34,202 nucleotides of DNA, taken from Brachyspira sp. GTDB taxonomy: Bacteria > Spirochaetota > Brachyspiria > Brachyspirales > Brachyspiraceae. The translations under genes and the position numbers were made by a program. Under the pieces are notes generated by a model. It searched no databases. It worked only from the letters and a program-made list of their open reading frames with translations, and had not been told where the DNA came from. The stretch is taken from the NCBI RefSeq assembly GCF_029258575.1, contig NZ_JARHYI010000096.1, positions 1 through 34,202 of the forward strand. Reading direction: 5' to 3'. This document shows, piece after piece, positions 17,160 through 26,348 of the stretch; the stretch's first letter is position 1, and each line of letters begins with the position of its first letter.

Positions 17160-18839
17160 CTATTTAACTAAATTATTTTTTAAAAATGAGTTAAATTGGC
17201 TTCTAGAATAAACTGTAATTTTTTCATTGTGATTTGCATAGCTTTTAGCACTATTAGACAATCTCACAGGCAAAATTAATATTCCATTTTTAGCCCCAGA
17301 CTCATTTACCATAAGTAGAAAATCTCTAATTATAAGTTCTCCAACTTCAGTATTTTTCCATCTCTTTATTGATATTAATGTTAATTCTTTTCTGCTCTTA
17401 CCAGTAGGGTAGGCTAAGTAATTAATATCATCACCATATTCATAATTTATAATATTATCAGAATATTCCTGCAATATAGAGTATGACAACTTATTTTGAA
17501 TAATATTCTGACATAACTTTTTAAAATTATTCTTACTTAATGAATATATAATATCTATATCAGTTATTCTTTTTTGCTGATTATCATCAGACAATTTCTG
17601 TTCGGTATTATATTCATCTAATAGTTTATCAATATTCATAGTATTTTCTACAGCAACCAAAGAATTAATATAATCAAAATTAGTAAAATTATCTTCCCAT
17701 AAATTTAATACATTTTCCCATATAGCTATTAATTCGCTTTCTACATATTTGTCATATCTTTCATTAGCATATTTTTCATCATTTAATTTCATAGCATTTC
17801 TTAATTTAGTTAATTGAGTAAATGCTTTATTAATTTCATTAAGATACATTAACACCTGATCCAAAGAATAAACACTGTATTCAAGCATATGAAAAGAGTT
17901 TAATTTTGAAAAATATCTTATAGAAGCATTTATATCTTTTAAGAAGTAAGAATAAAAGGCAAAATCGAATAATATACTAGCATATTTCTTACCAGCATTA
18001 TCCAATTCATATAATTCTATTATATTTTTATACGAATCTATAAATCTATCATTGTCAGAAAGCTTATACAAAGTATACATATACATTCTATTAATATATA
18101 ATCTATGTTCTTCAGTTATAGTGTTATTAGATAATATCTTCTGAATAAATGTGATTGCTATATTAAGTTCATCAGCGGATATATACATAGATATTAATAA
18201 CATTTCTAAATTAGATATTTCTGATTTATCTACATTATTTTCATTTACTATTTTTTTGTATAATTTTTCTAAAAATATTATAGATTTTTTATAATCTTTT
18301 ATCATAAAGAAAGATAAAGCAGCTACTTTAGCCTCTTCTATATCTACCTCTTTTTTTGATACTATTGCTTTATTGAAATATTCGCATGCTAATTTATATT
18401 TACCCTCTTTTCCCAAAATAGTACCTAATTTTATAGCATAATATATATTATTAGGTTCAATTTTTGCAATTTGAAGTGAGTATTTAAAACTTTTTTCTTT
18501 ATTTTCTAATTGAGAATAACCTATTTCTAATTTTTTGTATATTTCAACTTCATTAATACCATTATCTTTAAAATATCTGTTTTCTATAAGTTTTTCATAT
18601 TTTTGTAATGCTTCAGATAAGTCTCCGTATTCTTCTTCGAGCATTGCTAATTTATATAATGAATCAAAATCATTTTCATTTTCTGCTATTTTCTTTGTTA
18701 ATTCAGCCATTAATTTTTTAGTATTTTTTGTAGGCTTATTACTATTTTTTGAAAATATGTTTTTGATCATTATAATTGTTGCTATCAATATAATTATAAA
18801 TACTGAAGCTATTATAATATATAAAGTTGTATCATTCAT
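17160..18839 (-). CDS. Membrane-anchored TPR protein with degenerate Mrr-like C-terminal domain (copy A)
   Basis: This 559-residue paralogue of the downstream gene has the same layout: a transmembrane helix at about 5-27, TPR-like helices with the conserved GKEGKYKLACEYFNKAI unit, and a C-terminal Mrr-like domain (about 432-559). The expected metal-ligand positions read Asn473 and Ser490, with Lys492 kept in SIKRWKNTEVGE. The same substitutions in both copies argue for an inherited non-catalytic form. An AGGATAAG ribosome site and TATAAT (18864-18869, minus strand) lie upstream. Function is unknown; a membrane-tethered scaffold or nucleic-acid-binding role is inference. Confidence 0.8.
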   Translation of the reverse strand: MNDTTLYIIIASVFIIILIATIIMIKNIFSKNSNKPTKNTKKLMAELTKKIAENENDFDSLYKLAMLEEEYGDLSEALQKYEKLIENRYFKDNGINEVEIYKKLEIGYSQLENKEKSFKYSLQIAKIEPNNIYYAIKLGTILGKEGKYKLACEYFNKAIVSKKEVDIEEAKVAALSFFMIKDYKKSIIFLEKLYKKIVNENNVDKSEISNLEMLLISMYISADELNIAITFIQKILSNNTITEEHRLYINRMYMYTLYKLSDNDRFIDSYKNIIELYELDNAGKKYASILFDFAFYSYFLKDINASIRYFSKLNSFHMLEYSVYSLDQVLMYLNEINKAFTQLTKLRNAMKLNDEKYANERYDKYVESELIAIWENVLNLWEDNFTNFDYINSLVAVENTMNIDKLLDEYNTEQKLSDDNQQKRITDIDIIYSLSKNNFKKLCQNIIQNKLSYSILQEYSDNIINYEYGDDINYLAYPTGKSRKELTLISIKRWKNTEVGELIIRDFLLMVNESGAKNGILILPVRLSNSAKSYANHNEKITVYSRSQFNSFLKNNLVK

Positions 18840-18931
18840 TATCTTATCCTAATATTTTTTCATATTATATACAAAAAATTAAAAAGTTTAAATATATTTT
18901 TTTCATTTTTATTGTGCAAATTAATATATAC

Positions 18932-18959
18932 TTGACTTTAATACATAATGATATATATT
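18932..18959 (+). promoter_or_regulatory. Possible promoter of the ABC importer genes
   Basis: TTGACT (18932-18937) and TATATT (18954-18959) are 16 bp apart and 39 bp upstream of the binding-protein start. Each hexamer is near consensus. Confidence 0.5.
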
Positions 18960-18998
18960 TTTTAAAATTCATTAAAATGTTTAGGAGAAATAAAACAA

Positions 18999-20243
18999 AT
19001 GAGAAAAATAATTTCTTTTTTTCTAGTATTATTACCTATGATGTTTTTTATTTTTTCTTGTTCTGGTAATGAAAAGTCAGAAAATTCAATAACAGTAATG
19101 GTTCCCGATTGGGCAGTACCTTCTGATGAGATGCTCAATGCTTTTACAGCAGATACAGGCATTACAGTTAATATGAATGTTATAGCTTGGGAAAATATTA
19201 GAGATAAAATATCTATAGCTGCTGCAGGAGGAACAGCTGCTGCAGATGTTGTAGAAGTAGATTGGTCTTGGGTAGGGGAGTTCAACAGTGCTGATTGGCT
19301 TGAACCTATAGAATTGAGTCAGGAAGAAATAGATGCTATGCCTTCTATAAAGCCTTTTATAATAGAAGGAAATGTTTTAGCTCTTCCTTATGCTAATGAT
19401 TTTCGTTTAGCATACTATAATAAAAAACATTTTGATGCTGCAGGAATTAAAGAAGCTCCAAAATCTTGGGATGAAGTTTATGCAGCTTTAAAAACTATAA
19501 AAGATTCTGGAATAACTAAATACCCTTTTTCTATGCCTTTAAATGCTGATGAGTCATGTACTACTTCATTAATATGGATGGCTTATTCAAAATATGGAGT
19601 AGTATTCAATGAAGACAGTACTTTGAATAAAGATGCTGTATTGGGAGCTTTACAATTTATTAATCAAATGATAAATGTAGATAATTTGATTGATCCAGCA
19701 TGTAAAACTTCCACTGGTATGGACGCTTATAGAAGAATTAATTCTGCTGAAGCTAGTTTTATAGTAGGACCTACTTCATTTGTAAGTAGAGTTCAGGATC
19801 CTAATGAATCTCAGGTTGTAGGAGAGGTTGTACCTATACTTCTTCCAGGTGCTAATGGTCCTTCTCCAAAAACTTTTGCCCTTCCTGAAGGCGTAGGAGT
19901 AATAAAACTTTCAAAAAATAAAGAGTCAGCAATGAAATTTGTAAAATGGTTTAATTCTGCAGAGATACAAAAACAGTTAAACTATGTACAAAATACTATG
20001 CCTACAAGAATAGCAGTTATGGAAGATTTAATTAATGAGGGTAAACTTAAAAATACGGGTGCTTTGCTTGAAGAATCTGCTTTGATAGATAGCCCATTCC
20101 CTAATGGAATACCTAGCTATTATTCAGAAATGACAACAGCCATATTTAATGCAGTTAATGAAATGGTTCTTGGAGTAAAAACTCCTGAAGAGGCATTCAA
20201 TACAATGGATACAAAAATAAAGCAGTTAGTAGCTGCAAAATAA
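18999..20243 (+). CDS. Sugar-type ABC transporter substrate-binding lipoprotein
   Basis: This 414-residue extracellular solute-binding protein (family 1, MalE/UgpB class) captures a ligand, probably a sugar or glycerol derivative, for the two permeases downstream. The signal sequence ends in a lipobox FIFSC (Cys21). The mature part begins ITVMVPDWAVPSDEMLNAF and contains family segments such as AADVVEVDWSWVGEF, KSWDEVYAALKTI and LPEGVGVIKLSKNKESAMKF. AGGAG at 18983-18987 supports the start. An intrinsic terminator follows, then the permeases. Confidence 0.92.
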   Translation: MRKIISFFLVLLPMMFFIFSCSGNEKSENSITVMVPDWAVPSDEMLNAFTADTGITVNMNVIAWENIRDKISIAAAGGTAAADVVEVDWSWVGEFNSADWLEPIELSQEEIDAMPSIKPFIIEGNVLALPYANDFRLAYYNKKHFDAAGIKEAPKSWDEVYAALKTIKDSGITKYPFSMPLNADESCTTSLIWMAYSKYGVVFNEDSTLNKDAVLGALQFINQMINVDNLIDPACKTSTGMDAYRRINSAEASFIVGPTSFVSRVQDPNESQVVGEVVPILLPGANGPSPKTFALPEGVGVIKLSKNKESAMKFVKWFNSAEIQKQLNYVQNTMPTRIAVMEDLINEGKLKNTGALLEESALIDSPFPNGIPSYYSEMTTAIFNAVNEMVLGVKTPEEAFNTMDTKIKQLVAAK

Positions 20244-20263
20244 TTTATTAAATAAAAATATTG

Positions 20264-20293
20264 GGGCATTGCTTTTATGCAATGTCCTTTTTT
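20264..20293 (+). terminator. Terminator/attenuator between binding protein and permeases
   Basis: The arms GGGCATTGC (20264-20272) and GCAATGTCC (20279-20287) form a 9-bp stem with one G-U pair and a TTTTAT loop, followed by TTTTTT. Partial read-through here would give more binding protein than permease, a common arrangement in such operons. Confidence 0.8.
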
Positions 20294-20394
20294 ATAAATT
20301 ATAATATTTTATTAATTATTTTATTAATTGCAATAAATAGGCATTAATTATAGAATATAACTATTGTTTAATAGGTTTTGCATTTAGTATTAAG

Positions 20395-21267
20395 ATGAAA
20401 AAAAATAAAATGTTACCATATATATTGATATTTCCAGCATTTATTATTATGACTGTTTTAGTGATATATCCTATAACGGTTACATTCTTTTATAGTTTAA
20501 GAAAGATGAAATTAACTTCACCAAAAGATACTGCTTTTATAGGATTTGATAATTATATATCTATTTTGAAATCTATTGATTTTTGGTATTCTTTGCAAAA
20601 TAGCATAATGGTAATGATAGCTGTAGTTATTTTATGTGTATTATTCGGGCTTTTTTTTGCCAGCATTTTAAATTTTGAAAGCAAACTTAAAAGTATTTTA
20701 ATGGCAATATCTGTTATACCTTGGGCATTGCCTCCAGTAGTGAATGGCATACTTTGGAAATGGATATTCTATCCTGGATTTGGTTTTTTAAATAAGATTT
20801 TATATAATTTGAATATTATAGAAGATCCTATACAATATTTATCAAATAGATATTCTTTAATTTTTATTATTAGTATAGTGATAGCATGGCGTAATATACC
20901 ATTTTGTTCTATAATATTTCTTTCAGCTATGAGGGCTATACCAGAATCTGTTTATGATACTGCAAGTATTGATGGAGCAAATAGATTTCAGATATTTATT
21001 AGAATAACATTACCTCTTTTAATGCCTGCTTTGGGTATTATTCTTACATTTACATCAATATCTGCTATAAATGTATTTGATGAGGTTGTGTCTATTTCTG
21101 GGTATGGAAATTTGGGTAAAACTATATTACTTGAAGATTATATGATAACTTTTTCTTTTTTAGATTTTGGATTGGGAAGTGCTTTGACATATTTGATTAT
21201 GATTGCATCTGGTATTTTGGGGATACTTTATATTCGATCTATGTCTAAAAAAATTGATTATATATAA
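20395..21267 (+). CDS. ABC sugar permease (MalF/UgpA type)
   Basis: This 290-residue inner-membrane permease has six predicted helices. The cytoplasmic EAA loop is visible as ASIDGANRFQIFIRITLPLLMP near residues 195-216. The N-terminal PYILIFPAFIIMTVLVIYPI is typical of the family. It forms the channel with the second permease at 21979. No clear Shine-Dalgarno precedes the ATG at 20395. No cognate ATPase gene is in the window; a shared MsiK/UgpC-like ATPase elsewhere would be needed. Confidence 0.92.
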   Translation: MKKNKMLPYILIFPAFIIMTVLVIYPITVTFFYSLRKMKLTSPKDTAFIGFDNYISILKSIDFWYSLQNSIMVMIAVVILCVLFGLFFASILNFESKLKSILMAISVIPWALPPVVNGILWKWIFYPGFGFLNKILYNLNIIEDPIQYLSNRYSLIFIISIVIAWRNIPFCSIIFLSAMRAIPESVYDTASIDGANRFQIFIRITLPLLMPALGIILTFTSISAINVFDEVVSISGYGNLGKTILLEDYMITFSFLDFGLGSALTYLIMIASGILGILYIRSMSKKIDYI

Positions 21268-21342
21268 TTTTTTTATTGTAAAACTATTATATTTTTATAT
21301 ATTAAATAAAAATTGATTATTAAAATACTGCGGATAATTGCT

Positions 21343-21924
21343 ATGTTAAAAAATAATGATAAGAATAGAAAAAAAAGAAGTATTAAGCTTTTAAAAGAAA
21401 TAGGTATAGATAATTGTGTTAATCTTCCAGAAATAGATACTAGCAATATTAATATTCGTTCAAAAGAGGAGATATCAAAAAGATCAATAAATTGTTTATT
21501 CAGTATACAGGCTTCTTTGGAAAATGGAAATTATTATCAATTTTATATTAATAAATTGCATAGATATGGTGTAGATGAAAGTTTTCTGATGGAATATGAA
21601 AAGGAAGTTTTTAACGGCTCTATTAGTAATGATAAATTAAAACTTATAGCTTGTAAATATGGGGCTTATTGGGTATTAGATTTTTTTACAGAATTAAGAC
21701 CTCCTAAAGAAGTTTATAATTTTGATAGGGCTATCGATTTCATTTTTTATTGCGATAATTTTAATGATTTTATTAATAAGGTGAAACTTGTTGATTTAGA
21801 AACTATTATAGATGAATTTGATTTCACTTACAGGCTTTACAATGAATATATAAATGCTAAACCTGATGATGAAATTTGCAATTCTATTTTGAAGGATATA
21901 GCCTTAGAAAGGTACATGGCTTAA
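21343..21924 (+). CDS. DUF4272-like protein between the permease genes
   Basis: This predicted 193-residue soluble protein resembles DUF4272: a KKRSIKLLKEIGI start, LPEIDTSNINIRSKEEISKR, then the YGAYWVLDFFTELRPPKE segment that matches the conserved Trp/Leu-Pro core of the family. The frame opens at a TTG 30 bases earlier, but ATG 21343 with GCGGA before it is more likely. The family has no known biochemical role. It splits the two permease genes of an importer, an unusual place. A strong hairpin follows. Confidence 0.7.
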   Translation: MLKNNDKNRKKRSIKLLKEIGIDNCVNLPEIDTSNINIRSKEEISKRSINCLFSIQASLENGNYYQFYINKLHRYGVDESFLMEYEKEVFNGSISNDKLKLIACKYGAYWVLDFFTELRPPKEVYNFDRAIDFIFYCDNFNDFINKVKLVDLETIIDEFDFTYRLYNEYINAKPDDEICNSILKDIALERYMA

Positions 21925-21931
21925 AAATGGA

Positions 21932-21963
21932 TATTATATACCGATGCCGATTGGTATATAATA
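21932..21963. promoter_or_regulatory. Strong hairpin between DUF4272 gene and second permease
   Basis: The arms TATTATATACC (21932-21942) and GGTATATAATA (21953-21963) are perfectly complementary, and two more pairs (one G-U) extend the stem inward to a six-base loop. There is no T-run, so it is not a classic terminator. It ends 15 bp before the next start and could be an mRNA processing or stability element, an operator, or a block to ribosome access. Confidence 0.6.
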
Positions 21964-21978
21964 GAATAATATTGATTT

Positions 21979-22830
21979 ATGAAAAAGATTAAAAAAAGTA
22001 AAAGAATAAACTGTTTATATTATTTATCTGTTATATTTTTTGTAATTATAATTTTAGGTCCTATAGTTTGGGCTATAATTGTGAGTTTTACTCCAGAGTA
22101 TGAAATGTTTAAAAACACTTCAAATTTTATTTCAAAAAATCCAACTATTGATAATTATGTGAAACTTTTTACCGCATCAGACAGACAATCTAAAATGTTT
22201 TTTGTAGGTATATTAAATTCCATAAAAACGGCTTTTATAACTATATTTTTATGCTTGCCTTGTTCTATAATATGTGCCTATGCCATATCAAAGTTAAAAT
22301 TCAAAGGCAGAAATGTAGTAAAAACTTTAATATTGATATCCATGGCAATACCAGCATTCACAACTATAATACCTCTTTATAGAATGTTTTCATTGTTTTC
22401 ATTGCTTGATAATTTATTTTCATTATCATTGATATATGTTACTTCTTTTTTGCCTATCAATACATGGATGATATCCAATTATTTTGACACTATACCTATT
22501 GAAATAGAGGAAGCTGCCTATATAGATGGCTGTAATGAAATAGAAGTTTTATTTAAAATAATTATTCCTATATCAACCCCTGTAATTTTATCTTCTTTTT
22601 TGATTGTGTTTTTAATGTCTTGGGGACAGTTTCAAATACCTCTCATACTTGCAAGTTCCTCTGCTACGAAACCTATATCAATAGTAGCTTCAGAATTCGT
22701 ATCAAAAGACAGTATACAATATGGTATAACAACTGCTGCTGGACTTCTAGCTATATTTCCACCTGCATTATTTGCTGTAATATTTAGAAAATTTTTGGTT
22801 AGAGGAATGACAGGAGGTTTTGGAAAGTAA
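21979..22830 (+). CDS. ABC sugar permease (MalG/UgpE type)
   Basis: This 283-residue inner-membrane permease is the second channel subunit. It has about six helices and an EAA loop AAYIDGCNEIEVLFKIIIPIS near residues 178-198; the C-terminus FLVRGMTGGFGK is typical of MalG-like proteins. It pairs with the permease at 20395 and the binding lipoprotein at 18999. No evident Shine-Dalgarno precedes the ATG; the upstream hairpin lies very close to it. Confidence 0.92.
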   Translation: MKKIKKSKRINCLYYLSVIFFVIIILGPIVWAIIVSFTPEYEMFKNTSNFISKNPTIDNYVKLFTASDRQSKMFFVGILNSIKTAFITIFLCLPCSIICAYAISKLKFKGRNVVKTLILISMAIPAFTTIIPLYRMFSLFSLLDNLFSLSLIYVTSFLPINTWMISNYFDTIPIEIEEAAYIDGCNEIEVLFKIIIPISTPVILSSFLIVFLMSWGQFQIPLILASSSATKPISIVASEFVSKDSIQYGITTAAGLLAIFPPALFAVIFRKFLVRGMTGGFGK

Positions 22831-22848
22831 TTATATTTATGAGTTCGC

Positions 22849-22877
22849 TTGACAATAGGAATTATTTGTATTATAAT
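22849..22877 (+). promoter_or_regulatory. Consensus promoter of the riboflavin operon
   Basis: TTGACA (22849-22854) and TATAAT (22872-22877) are spaced by exactly 17 bp, a perfect sigma70-type promoter. Transcription would begin just before the FMN aptamer. Confidence 0.88.
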
Positions 22878-22888
22878 ATTAGTATAAT

Positions 22889-23020
22889 AAATCTTCGGGG
22901 CTAGGTGAAATTCCATACCGGCGGTAAAGTCCGCGAGCCTTTTTGATATTCCAAATTCAAAAATGGCAGATTTGGTGTAATTCCAAAACCGACAGTTAAA
23001 GTCTGGATGGTAGAAGATAA
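22889..23020 (+). promoter_or_regulatory. FMN riboswitch (RFN element)
   Basis: The aptamer of the FMN riboswitch is clearly present: TCTTCGGGGC at the start of P1, GGTGAAATTCC, ACCGGCGGTAAAGTCCGCGAGC, a variable arm with AT-rich loop, GGTGTAATTCCAAAACCGACAG, AGTCTGGATGG and the closing AGAAGAT. It senses flavin mononucleotide and controls the downstream rib genes. The following terminator (23053-23087) is the likely expression platform. TGTAAAC (23026-23032) and GTTTACA (23088-23094) could pair around the terminator and may be part of the switch. Confidence 0.96.
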
Positions 23021-23052
23021 ATTAATGTAAACTACTGCATAAAAAAGAATGG

Positions 23053-23087
23053 CTCTAATTGTTATTTTTAACATTTAGAGTTTTTTT
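23053..23087 (+). terminator. Riboswitch-controlled intrinsic terminator
   Basis: CTCTAATTGTT (23053-23063) and AACATTTAGAG (23070-23080) form an 11-bp stem with one mismatch, followed by seven T. It sits between the FMN aptamer and ribD, as expected for transcriptional control when FMN is bound. Confidence 0.85.
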
Positions 23088-23165
23088 GTTTACAGTCTTA
23101 AAAATCTTTCTAAATAAAACCCAAAGATAAGTTATAAAAAATTATTTTTAAAGAGTATAAATATT

Positions 23166-24272
23166 ATGCATAATATGCATGAAAAGTATATGAAAATAGC
23201 TATAGAGGAAGCAAAGAAAGGAGAAGGTTTTACTAGTCCTAATCCTCTGGTAGGTGCTGTTATAGTTAAAGATGATAAAATTATTGGTATTGGTTATCAT
23301 CAAAAATACGGAGAAAATCATGCTGAAATTAATGCCTTTTTAGATGCTGAAAAAATAGGAGAAAGTGCTGAAAACGCTGATATATATGTAACTTTAGAGC
23401 CTTGTTCACATTATGGCAAAACTCCTCCTTGTGCTGATGCTATTATAAATAAAAAAATAAAAAGGGTTATTATAGGATGTGTGGATTCTAATCCTAAAGT
23501 TGCAGGCGGTGGAATAAAAAAATTAAAAGATGCTGGAATCGAAGTTATAGTCAATGTGCTTGAAGAAGAATGCAGAAAATTAAATGAGGTTTTCTTCTAT
23601 TATATAGAGCATAAAAGACCTTTTATAATTATGAAATATGCTATGACTATGGATGGTAAAATTGCAGTAGTGAGCGGAAAATCAAAATGGATAACTAATG
23701 AAAAATCAAGAGAACATTCTCATAGGTTTAGAAATAAATATTCTGCTATAATGGTTGGAATAAATACTGTAATAAAAGATGATCCTACACTTAATTGCAG
23801 ACTTCCAAATACTAGAAATCCTTTAAGAATAATTTTAGACAGCAATTTGAAAATAGATTTAGAATCTAATATTTGTAAAACTGCAAATGATATAAAAACT
23901 TTTATAGTAACTTTAAGTGATGATGATAAAAAAAGAAAAGAGCTTGAAAATTTGGGTATAGAGATAATAAAAACAGAAAATGATAATGGAAAAGTAAGTT
24001 TAAAAGATTTGATGAGAATATTAGGCGAGGAAAAAAATATAGACAGTGTGTATGTTGAAGGCGGTGCTAATTTGCATGCAAGTCTGCTTAAAGAGAAATT
24101 GGCAAATAAGGCATTGATTTATATAGCACCTAAAATATTCGGAGGTGAAAATGCAAAAACTCCAATAGGAGGAGAGGGCATAAAAGAACCTGATAATGCT
24201 GTTAAACTTGTGGAAGGCAGCATAACAAAAATAGAAGATGATTTATTTTTGGAGTATTATTTAAAATATTAA
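23166..24272 (+). CDS. ribD: Bifunctional riboflavin biosynthesis deaminase/reductase
   Basis: RibD deaminates and then reduces the pyrimidine intermediate in riboflavin synthesis. The 368-residue protein has an N-terminal zinc deaminase domain with HAE (52-54) and Cys80/Cys89 in PCSHYGKTPPCADA, and a C-terminal reductase domain with MTMDGKIA, NPLRIILDSNL and VYVEGGANLHASLL. The start could be ATG 23166 or ATG 23175; both give complete domains. It is the first gene after the FMN riboswitch. Confidence 0.96.
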   Translation: MHNMHEKYMKIAIEEAKKGEGFTSPNPLVGAVIVKDDKIIGIGYHQKYGENHAEINAFLDAEKIGESAENADIYVTLEPCSHYGKTPPCADAIINKKIKRVIIGCVDSNPKVAGGGIKKLKDAGIEVIVNVLEEECRKLNEVFFYYIEHKRPFIIMKYAMTMDGKIAVVSGKSKWITNEKSREHSHRFRNKYSAIMVGINTVIKDDPTLNCRLPNTRNPLRIILDSNLKIDLESNICKTANDIKTFIVTLSDDDKKRKELENLGIEIIKTENDNGKVSLKDLMRILGEEKNIDSVYVEGGANLHASLLKEKLANKALIYIAPKIFGGENAKTPIGGEGIKEPDNAVKLVEGSITKIEDDLFLEYYLKY

Positions 24273-24377
24273 TGTTATAAGAATATAGTCTTTTTGCTTC
24301 TTGTCGCATCAATAAAAGAAGCTGGGAATTGAGAGTTATTTCACACAATAAAAATAGATAAGGAAAATTATTTAATA

Positions 24378-25034
24378 ATGTTTACTGGTATAGTTGAAGA
24401 GATAGGAACTGTTAAATCTGTACAAAGCAAAGTCATCATAATAGAGGCAAATAAAATATTTGATGATTTGCATTTGGGTGACAGTGTTGCTGTTAATGGT
24501 ACTTGCTTAACAGTATCTAGTTTTAATAATAAAATATTTAATGCTGATATTACTCAGGAAACTTTGAATCGTACTAATTTGGGAAGTTTAAAAAACGGAA
24601 GCAAAGTTAATCTTGAAAGAGCTATGAGCCTTCAGGGAAGATTTGGCGGACATATAGTAAGTGGGCATATTGACGGAGTTGGAACTATAAAGTCTATGAA
24701 GAAAGATGATAATGCTATTATACTTACTGTAGAAGTTGCTAAATCTTTAATGAAGTATATAGTTGAGAAAGGTTCTATTACTGTTGATGGTATAAGTTTA
24801 ACTGTGGCTAGTTTAACTGATAATACTTTTTCTATAGCGGTTATTCCTCATACATTAAAGGAAACTGTTCTTTATTATAAGAAAGAGGGTGATAGGGTTA
24901 ATATAGAAAATGATATTATAGGGAAATATGTTGAGAGATTATTAACATTTAGAGATGATGATAGCAAGAGTAATAATCATGAAAATAACAAATCCGATAT
25001 TACTATGGAGTTTTTACTCAAAAATGGATTTTAA
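24378..25034 (+). CDS. ribE: Riboflavin synthase, alpha subunit
   Basis: This enzyme dismutates two lumazine molecules to riboflavin. The 218-residue protein has the two lumazine-binding repeats: MFTGIVEEIGTV with NGTCLTV in the first, and GGHIVSGHIDGVGTI with DGISLTV in the second. The C-terminal tail of about 15 residues after the second domain is polar and unremarkable. The gene lies 105 bp after ribD; that gap holds a small hairpin (GCTTCTT 24296-24302 with AAGAAGC 24316-24322) without a T-run. AAGGA lies upstream at slightly long spacing. Confidence 0.96.
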   Translation: MFTGIVEEIGTVKSVQSKVIIIEANKIFDDLHLGDSVAVNGTCLTVSSFNNKIFNADITQETLNRTNLGSLKNGSKVNLERAMSLQGRFGGHIVSGHIDGVGTIKSMKKDDNAIILTVEVAKSLMKYIVEKGSITVDGISLTVASLTDNTFSIAVIPHTLKETVLYYKKEGDRVNIENDIIGKYVERLLTFRDDDSKSNNHENNKSDITMEFLLKNGF

Positions 25035-25107
25035 TAATTTTGACACTTTTTACAGTTTTTTACAGTTAGGAAAAATCTGAATAAAAAATAAAAATGGAGC
25101 ATTAAAA

Positions 25108-26307
25108 ATGGAAAATGTTTACAGTACTATTGAAGAAGCTTTGGAGGATTTGAGAAACGGTAAAATTATAGTCGTTTCAGATGATGAAGATAGAGAAAAT
25201 GAAGGCGATTTGATTTGTGCGGCAGAATTTGCTACTACAGAAAATATTAACTTTATGGCTACTTATGCTAAAGGTTTAATATGCATGCCTATGAGCAAGA
25301 AAATTACAAATAAACTTAATTTAAATCAAATGGTTTCAAAAAATACTGATAATCATGAAACAGCTTTTACAGTATCTATTGATCATGTTGAAACTACTAC
25401 AGGAATATCAGCAGTTGAAAGATCAATCACAGCTTTAAAAGTTATTGATGAGAATGCTAAGCCAGAAGATTTCAGACGCCCTGGTCATATGTTTCCATTA
25501 CTTGCAAAAGATGGCGGTGTATTAGTAAGAATGGGACATACTGAGGCTACTGTTGATTTGATGAGATTATCAGGGCTTAAAGAATGTGGTTTATGCTGCG
25601 AGATTATGAGAGATGATGGCGACATGATGAGAAGAGATGATTTGATTGATTTCGCTAAAAAACATAATCTTAAAATGATAACTGTTTCAGATTTGATTGA
25701 TTATAGAAAGAAGAATGAAGATTTAATGGAGCTTTATGCTAAAGCTAAAATGCCTACTAAATACGGAGAATTTGAAATACTTACTTATGTGAATAAAGTA
25801 ACTAAACAGCATCATTTAGTTTTGACTATTGGGGATATTTCAAGTGGAGAGGATATACTTTGCAGAGTACATTCTGAATGTTTAACAGGCGATGCTTTAG
25901 GTTCTAAAAGATGCGACTGCGGAGAACAGTATGATTATGCTATGAAAAAAATAGCTGAAGAAGGAAGGGGCATAATGGTTTATATGCGTCAAGAAGGAAG
26001 AGGAATAGGACTTGTTAATAAATTGAGAGCTTATGAACTTCAGGACAGCGGACTTGATACAGTAGATGCCAATATAGCTTTAGGTTTTAAAGATGATATG
26101 CGTGAATATTATGAAGCTTATCAAATGCTTAAAAATTTGGGAGTTAAGAGCCTAAAAATCATGACTAATAACCCAGATAAAATAAAGTATTTGAATAATT
26201 ATGGATTAGAGATAAAAGACAGAGTACCTATACAGATAGAGGCTTCAGAGTATGATGCATTTTATTTGAAAACTAAAAAAGAGCGTATGGGGCATATTTT
26301 AGATTAA
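25108..26307 (+). CDS. ribBA: Bifunctional DHBP synthase/GTP cyclohydrolase II
   Basis: The 399-residue fusion makes both riboflavin precursors. The N-terminal RibB domain converts ribulose 5-phosphate to dihydroxybutanone phosphate and shows [10 protein letters not shown] (25-34) and [14 protein letters not shown]. The C-terminal RibA domain opens GTP and has the zinc cysteines Cys258, Cys269 and Cys271 plus RQEGRGIGL. Catalytic motifs of both halves look intact. It lies between ribE and ribH in the usual order. Confidence 0.97.
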   Translation: MENVYSTIEEALEDLRNGKIIVVSDDEDRENEGDLICAAEFATTENINFMATYAKGLICMPMSKKITNKLNLNQMVSKNTDNHETAFTVSIDHVETTTGISAVERSITALKVIDENAKPEDFRRPGHMFPLLAKDGGVLVRMGHTEATVDLMRLSGLKECGLCCEIMRDDGDMMRRDDLIDFAKKHNLKMITVSDLIDYRKKNEDLMELYAKAKMPTKYGEFEILTYVNKVTKQHHLVLTIGDISSGEDILCRVHSECLTGDALGSKRCDCGEQYDYAMKKIAEEGRGIMVYMRQEGRGIGLVNKLRAYELQDSGLDTVDANIALGFKDDMREYYEAYQMLKNLGVKSLKIMTNNPDKIKYLNNYGLEIKDRVPIQIEASEYDAFYLKTKKERMGHILD

Positions 26308-26348
26308 ATTTAAAAATAAAAAAATATAAATAAGGGATTAACACAATT

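Noticed and set aside
24296-24322. Hairpin between ribD and ribE as a terminator
   Set aside because: A 7-bp stem with a 13-base loop and no T-run inside an operon; too weak to call.
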